DNA of 64,000 nt from Spizellomyces punctatus DAOM BR117 (lineage: Eukaryota > Chytridiomycota > Chytridiomycetes > Spizellomycetales > Spizellomycetaceae). Numbering within the stretch: the stretch's first letter is position 1; every line of letters starts with the position of its first letter. Made by a program: the position numbers and the translations under genes. Shown piece after piece: positions 60,333 through 64,000 of the stretch. The notes beneath the pieces are model-generated. The model was not told where the DNA came from and searched no databases. It was given only the letters and a program-made list of their open reading frames with translations. The stretch is taken from assembly GCF_000182565.1 (NCBI RefSeq), contig NW_015971548.1, positions 736,047 through 800,046 of the forward strand, read 5' to 3'.

Positions 60333-61028
60333 TCCTTAGTGATATGACTGAAATACGGAGAGGGTGAGGGAATGCAGAAAATCAACAGGTATTTGATGCA
60401 TGCAAAAGCAGGAACTACAGCGCACTACCTCGTCTGCAAAGTGTCAAACAGTACTTTGCAGCCGCAAATTGACAGATGGCTTTGCATATGTCATTCAATG
60501 AGGCTGGTTTCTTTGCTCCATTGATCTCAATTGTTGGCAACCTTTTTGACAACTGTAATTACTGTGCATTTTCCAAAGCGCGTCCAGAACAAGTTTAAAA
60601 AAAGCAACAGCCCGACTATTCGACGCTCATTTTGGAATCAATTGTTAGGGGGACATGGCTTAAAGACATTCGCATGAGATATGGGAGAAGCTCTAACCGT
60701 ATCTCATAAAACCATGCTGACGCCATAATTCCAGTGATTGTGCATCAGAGCCAGGACAACCACTGCAGCTAGTTCTGTTTGCAGATGACGGGATTGCAGT
60801 ACGTGGACGTGACAATATGAAAAAGCATTAAAGTCTTCCCAACCTGCTGCATATATCCGCAGACCACAGATATCAAAAGAGCAAATCGAACGCTGATAAA
60901 GACCACTATTTGGTGGAAGGCAAGACGACAAGACATTCCGCTTAGCGAATGCTTACCTCACCTGTCCAATTTGGGGGATATGAGATAGATATCCTTGTAA
61001 ATCAGGATATTGTGGAGCGCGGTTACCA
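60333..61028. other. Intergenic, about 0.7 kb (divergent)
   Basis: This contains the upstream regions of the kinase gene (-) and the basic unknown gene (+). Short open frames on the minus strand (60704-60931) look random. No RNA gene is seen. Confidence 0.5.
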
Positions 61029-62270
61029 ATGAACAATGAGAGCCGGAATGTGAGCAATGGTGAACCGAATAACGACAGCACCGTCGCTTTGACGAACGTA
61101 GATAATACCACAAGCGGCATGCAGGGGGAGAGCTGGACTCACCGGGCTGCTGAAGCACATGGTGAATATACAGGGACGGCTTTCGTTGACAGAGGTCAAG
61201 CGGCCCGTTCAAGTCAAGACAACAGCGTGAGATGGGTCACGGTAGAAACAGTCTCAAACAATGATAACAGTGCAAAACGGAATGAGAAAATAGTGGGGCC
61301 GCAGGTGTTACAGTGCGTTGAGAACGAGACAATGGAAGCACGCCGTGAAAACAGGGGTGATCGTAGCCAACTCGAATGGCGCCGCAGAATGGCTGAGGAA
61401 GGCCGGCGTCTACATAGGCTCCGGCAGCGCGAGAAACATGAGAGTATCAACCAAGGAAGTGTCTCGTACTATAATTTACGGTCGAGGACTGTACGAATCA
61501 GGAGCCTGTCGCCCGAAGGTGATCGGTCCCGCAATGGACGCAGACGAAGCATGTCAATCCCAATACCCGACAATGATGTCAACTATCCGTGGCATGATGG
61601 ATCTCTTACGAATGGCAATAACCAGGTAAATGCGGGATTGCGGGTCGGTCATTGTATCTTAAGCTGGTCTTGATGACACATTTTCTTGTTATCATTCGGT
61701 CAGTCACCTCTGAAGAAACATGGATCCGGTAAAAAGGGTAGACAGAGCAGATTGAGGGCTGTGAATATTGCAGAGTTTGAACGGGAGCGATATGCGAATC
61801 GAAAAATGAGTAAGGCGGACAAAAAAAAGGCGAAACGGGAACGCCAACTCGCCCTCGAGAGGACACAGATAATGGACCTCTCGCAGCAAGTTTTTACCGC
61901 CGCGTCTTTCAAAGGGAAGCCGTCAGGGGGGTCTTTATTCATTCCGCCTGGAATGGCAGATGCTGCATCAATGTCATCCTTTGACGAACCGGTCCATCCC
62001 AAGATGGCAGTCCCTCTATCCGCGGCCCACTTCAGCAGCTCTGCCAACAATGGCGATCCGAACATTGATTACAGCGACGGAAAGCCGATTCCTATTCCAA
62101 GGAATGACCACCTTACGGTGTGGGACCCGAGTGAAGCGTCTCACCTATTATTTGGCACCAACGGTGCGGGAGCGCCATTGTTAGGCAAACGAAAGGAGAG
62201 GTCCGGGAGTCAGTCTCCCATCGACTCTCGCAAGGCAAGGAGAGCGCTGGAAGGCTCTGCAAGCAGTTAG
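61029..62270 (+). CDS. Unrecognised basic, hydrophilic protein
   Basis: Two exons, 61029-61625 and 61704-62270, join in phase to 387 aa. I do not recognise a family. The N-terminal 80 residues are Asn/Ser/Thr-rich. The middle is Arg/Glu-rich and probably helical (WRRRMAEEGRRLHRLRQREK, and later YANRKMSKADKKKAKRERQL). The C-terminal part has PSGGSLFIPPGM and a basic LGKRKERSGSQSPIDSRKAR end that could be a nuclear localisation signal. There is no signal peptide or membrane span. Low complexity and charge clusters suggest a nuclear or RNA-associated protein, but that is only a guess. Confidence 0.65.
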
Positions 62271-63057
62271 GAAAGTGATCCGTTCGATGACGAGCGGATG
62301 TCGAGGAGAGTAATGCTCTCGAATATTCAAATGTATTTAATATTAATTCCAGGTCGATTACTGTTACCAAACTCTCACTCTCCCTCGCTCTTGTAAGCCA
62401 AAGCTCTTAGGAGGTGCCTTTGAATTACAGCGACAGAGAAATAACATTCTGGTGATCGTTGCGTTATCTCTCATTGTTGAGCAGTTGTATGGGTACTCTC
62501 CACAAAAGAACGCCGGCAGGTTCTGATGAACATAGTTTGGTCTTGGTAAAAAAGGGCAGCAAAAAAATGCATGTAGATCATGATGAACATTGTTTGCTCT
62601 GATTCATCCTATTCGTCGTTTGGTCCGAGTCGTCCGTGGCAGTTGGCGCTAAAATTCAAAGAAAGCCGGTAGATCACTAATCAACATCTTTTGGTCCTGG
62701 TAAGTCATACGGATGTAAAATTCTTTTGGGGCCCCGTATGTCCCATATCATATTGCCAAGGGTCCTGTATGTATTCTTATTAGACATTATTAGATAAAAG
62801 AGCCTTCAAAAGTTGGATATAAAAATAAACCTTAAAGGTGACCCACAGCCGTTTTTGTTAAATTTGAACTACTACTTGCAGAGCCGCTTTTAATTATAAT
62901 GGGGACTTTGAGTTGGGGCGCGTTTTGCTTCTGATATCTAGATCGGTTTCAAGGTTACTTATCACTTTGTAGTAAGTTTTCTATCGTCCATGCGCAATAT
63001 AAAAGAGAGGGAAGCCGACAATTCGCATCGCTTGGTCAAAGACATTTGATTTACAGA
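62271..63057. other. Intergenic, about 0.8 kb
   Basis: This is the 3' flank of the basic unknown gene and the promoter of the App1-like gene. Loosely related short phrases (GATGAACATAGTTTG, GATGAACATTGTTTG) recur near 62525 and 62581. No gene is supported. Confidence 0.5.
62998..63005 (+). promoter_or_regulatory. TATA box for the App1-like gene
   Basis: TATAAAAG lies 53 bp upstream of the ATG at 63058, a perfect consensus at typical spacing, in an otherwise unremarkable stretch. Confidence 0.55.
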
Positions 63058-64000
63058 ATGACCTTCATTACTTTATTGTATGCTCTGGCCATCTTACCAT
63101 CTCTCTATGCGGCACCTACTCTTCTTCGTCGGGCGGATAACCCTATACTTCCAGAACAAACACTCGTTAAGTTGACTGTCAGTCTCTCACTTGCTTTTAT
63201 CCAATATACCAATCTAATTTTATCCCACTAGACCCTTCTCGATAACGTTGCCTCCACGACTGATAATACATCCTGGACTGTAAATGTCTATGGATATTTG
63301 ACCACGAGCCTGGCCAACTCCCCCATCAAAGACATTATCTCCCTCTTCTCACTTAATCCCAATGCAGAGGATCTTACGCGGCTAGAGGAACGCATTAAAC
63401 TGTTTAGTGTCATTGGCGTTCAGAAGCAGCCGATCACCGTCCAACTGCCCGCGTTCGCTAAAGCAGCTGGACAGCAAACAGTGACCTTGGAACCAACATC
63501 TGTGGCCGGTGAAATCAACACGACATTCACAATCACAGCCGATGTAGCCGGGAAGCCCGATGCCACTTTAGATTATAAAGCGGTGCTTGACCCTTCTGAC
63601 AAGCGTGACGTTGGTGGGCGCGCATTCCTTGTGCCTAGCGAAGGGTACTCTATTATTTCGGATATTGATGTAGGTCGCCGTCTACTCCATGAGAAAGGTT
63701 GTGCACACAAACTGAAAACCATTTTGATTATGCATCCAGGATACCATCAAAATCAGTGAAGTCAACGACAAAAAAAAGCTGTTGGACAATACGTTCCTAA
63801 AACCATTCACTCCTGTTCCTCAGATGTCTGACCTCTACAACAAATTGGCGAGTGGGCTTCGCGAGACCAACCAGAACCCGGCCTTCCACTACCTCAGTGG
63901 ATCCCCGTGGAATCTTTTTAGACCTCTCCTGAACTTTACTCAAGAGTTCAAATTTCCTCCCGGCCAGTTCATTTTGCGTGACTTGGCAGTTCTGGACGGG
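63058..64000 (+). CDS. App1-like phosphatidate phosphatase domain protein with signal peptide (partial)
   Basis: Three visible exons: 63058-63177, 63232-63669 and 63740 to the window end, all in phase; the 3' end is missing. The N-terminus MTFITLLYALAILPSLYAAP is a signal peptide followed by LLRR, a possible processing site. After about 140 residues of beta-rich sequence, the join of exons 2 and 3 creates SDIDDTIKISEV, the DxDxT catalytic motif of the DUF2183/App1 family (HAD-like phosphatases). The conserved NTFLKPFTPVPQM, FHYLSGSPWNLF and FILRDL segments follow. Yeast App1 is a cytosolic actin-patch phosphatidate phosphatase, so a secretory leader is different. The intron interrupts the active-site motif itself, so an unspliced reading would hide the family. 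Confidence 0.88.

Noticed and set aside
60704-60931. Minus-strand frame of 75 codons between the kinase and the basic unknown gene
   Set aside because: Cys/His-rich by chance, no recognisable zinc-binding spacing, no start context, and it lies in a divergent promoter.
1-64000. Transposons, retroelements, viral insertions, CRISPR arrays
   Set aside because: No transposase, reverse transcriptase or integrase motifs, no terminal repeats and no regularly spaced repeat arrays were seen on either strand.

Overview
This window is nuclear DNA of a filamentous or zoosporic fungus. Nearly every gene is split by short GT-AG introns (mostly 55-80 nt), genes are packed on both strands, and the content is fungal: a class V chitin synthase with a myosin motor, a fungal-type phytochrome hybrid kinase, a Blm10/PA200 proteasome activator, a TMEM135-family protein and a mitochondrial citrate carrier. 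The mixture (an MST/Hippo-like kinase, a USP30/Ubp16-like protease, a BET protein carrying a GATA finger) suggests an early-diverging lineage such as a chytrid; this is inference, not proof. I saw no rRNA, convincing tRNA, CRISPR array or transposon. A 280-base run of N (12307-12586) marks an assembly gap inside the Blm10 gene.

Layout. 0.3-5.7 kb: an iron-dependent heme-oxygenase-like protein (+) and an unrecognised protein rich in R-R-x-S/T sites (-). 6.1-13.0 kb: Blm10/PA200 (-). 14.3-16.1 kb: a bromodomain + GATA finger + NET protein (-). 18.6-23.0 kb: phytochrome (-), divergent from the chitin synthase at 23.8-30.0 kb (+), with 880 bp between them. 30.5-39.0 kb: three single-pass membrane proteins. 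Two are paralogous Kelch-type proteins (-), one ending in SH3 and one in a proline-rich tail, and they flank a Ser/Thr-rich membrane protein ending in SH3 (+). 40.0-41.0 kb: a secreted Cys-rich protein (-). 42.1-47.8 kb: a degenerate USP-like protein (-) and an intact membrane-anchored USP (+). 48.5-53.8 kb: TMEM135 (+), a bacterial-looking FAD/[2Fe-2S] oxidoreductase (-) and a multi-pass membrane protein (-). 54.4-57.9 kb: SDR reductase, tiny Myb protein and citrate carrier (all +). 58.1-60.3 kb: MST-like kinase (-). 61.0-62.3 kb: a basic unknown protein (+). 63.1 kb to the end: an App1-like phosphatase with a signal peptide (+, cut by the window end).

How the genes may fit together. The 23-41 kb block is dominated by the cell surface: wall synthesis, probable surface sensors and a secreted Cys-rich protein, with a light receptor sharing the chitin synthase promoter. 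The locus I find most worth following is the Kelch/SH3 cluster, because SH3 domains and a candidate SH3 ligand tail are encoded side by side on membrane proteins of the same topology. Next are the BET-GATA fusion, the MST-like kinase that keeps GTMV-type motifs but shows no SARAH domain, and the bacterial-type GlpA-like flavoprotein. All exon boundaries were set by eye from reading frame, splice consensus and family resemblance.
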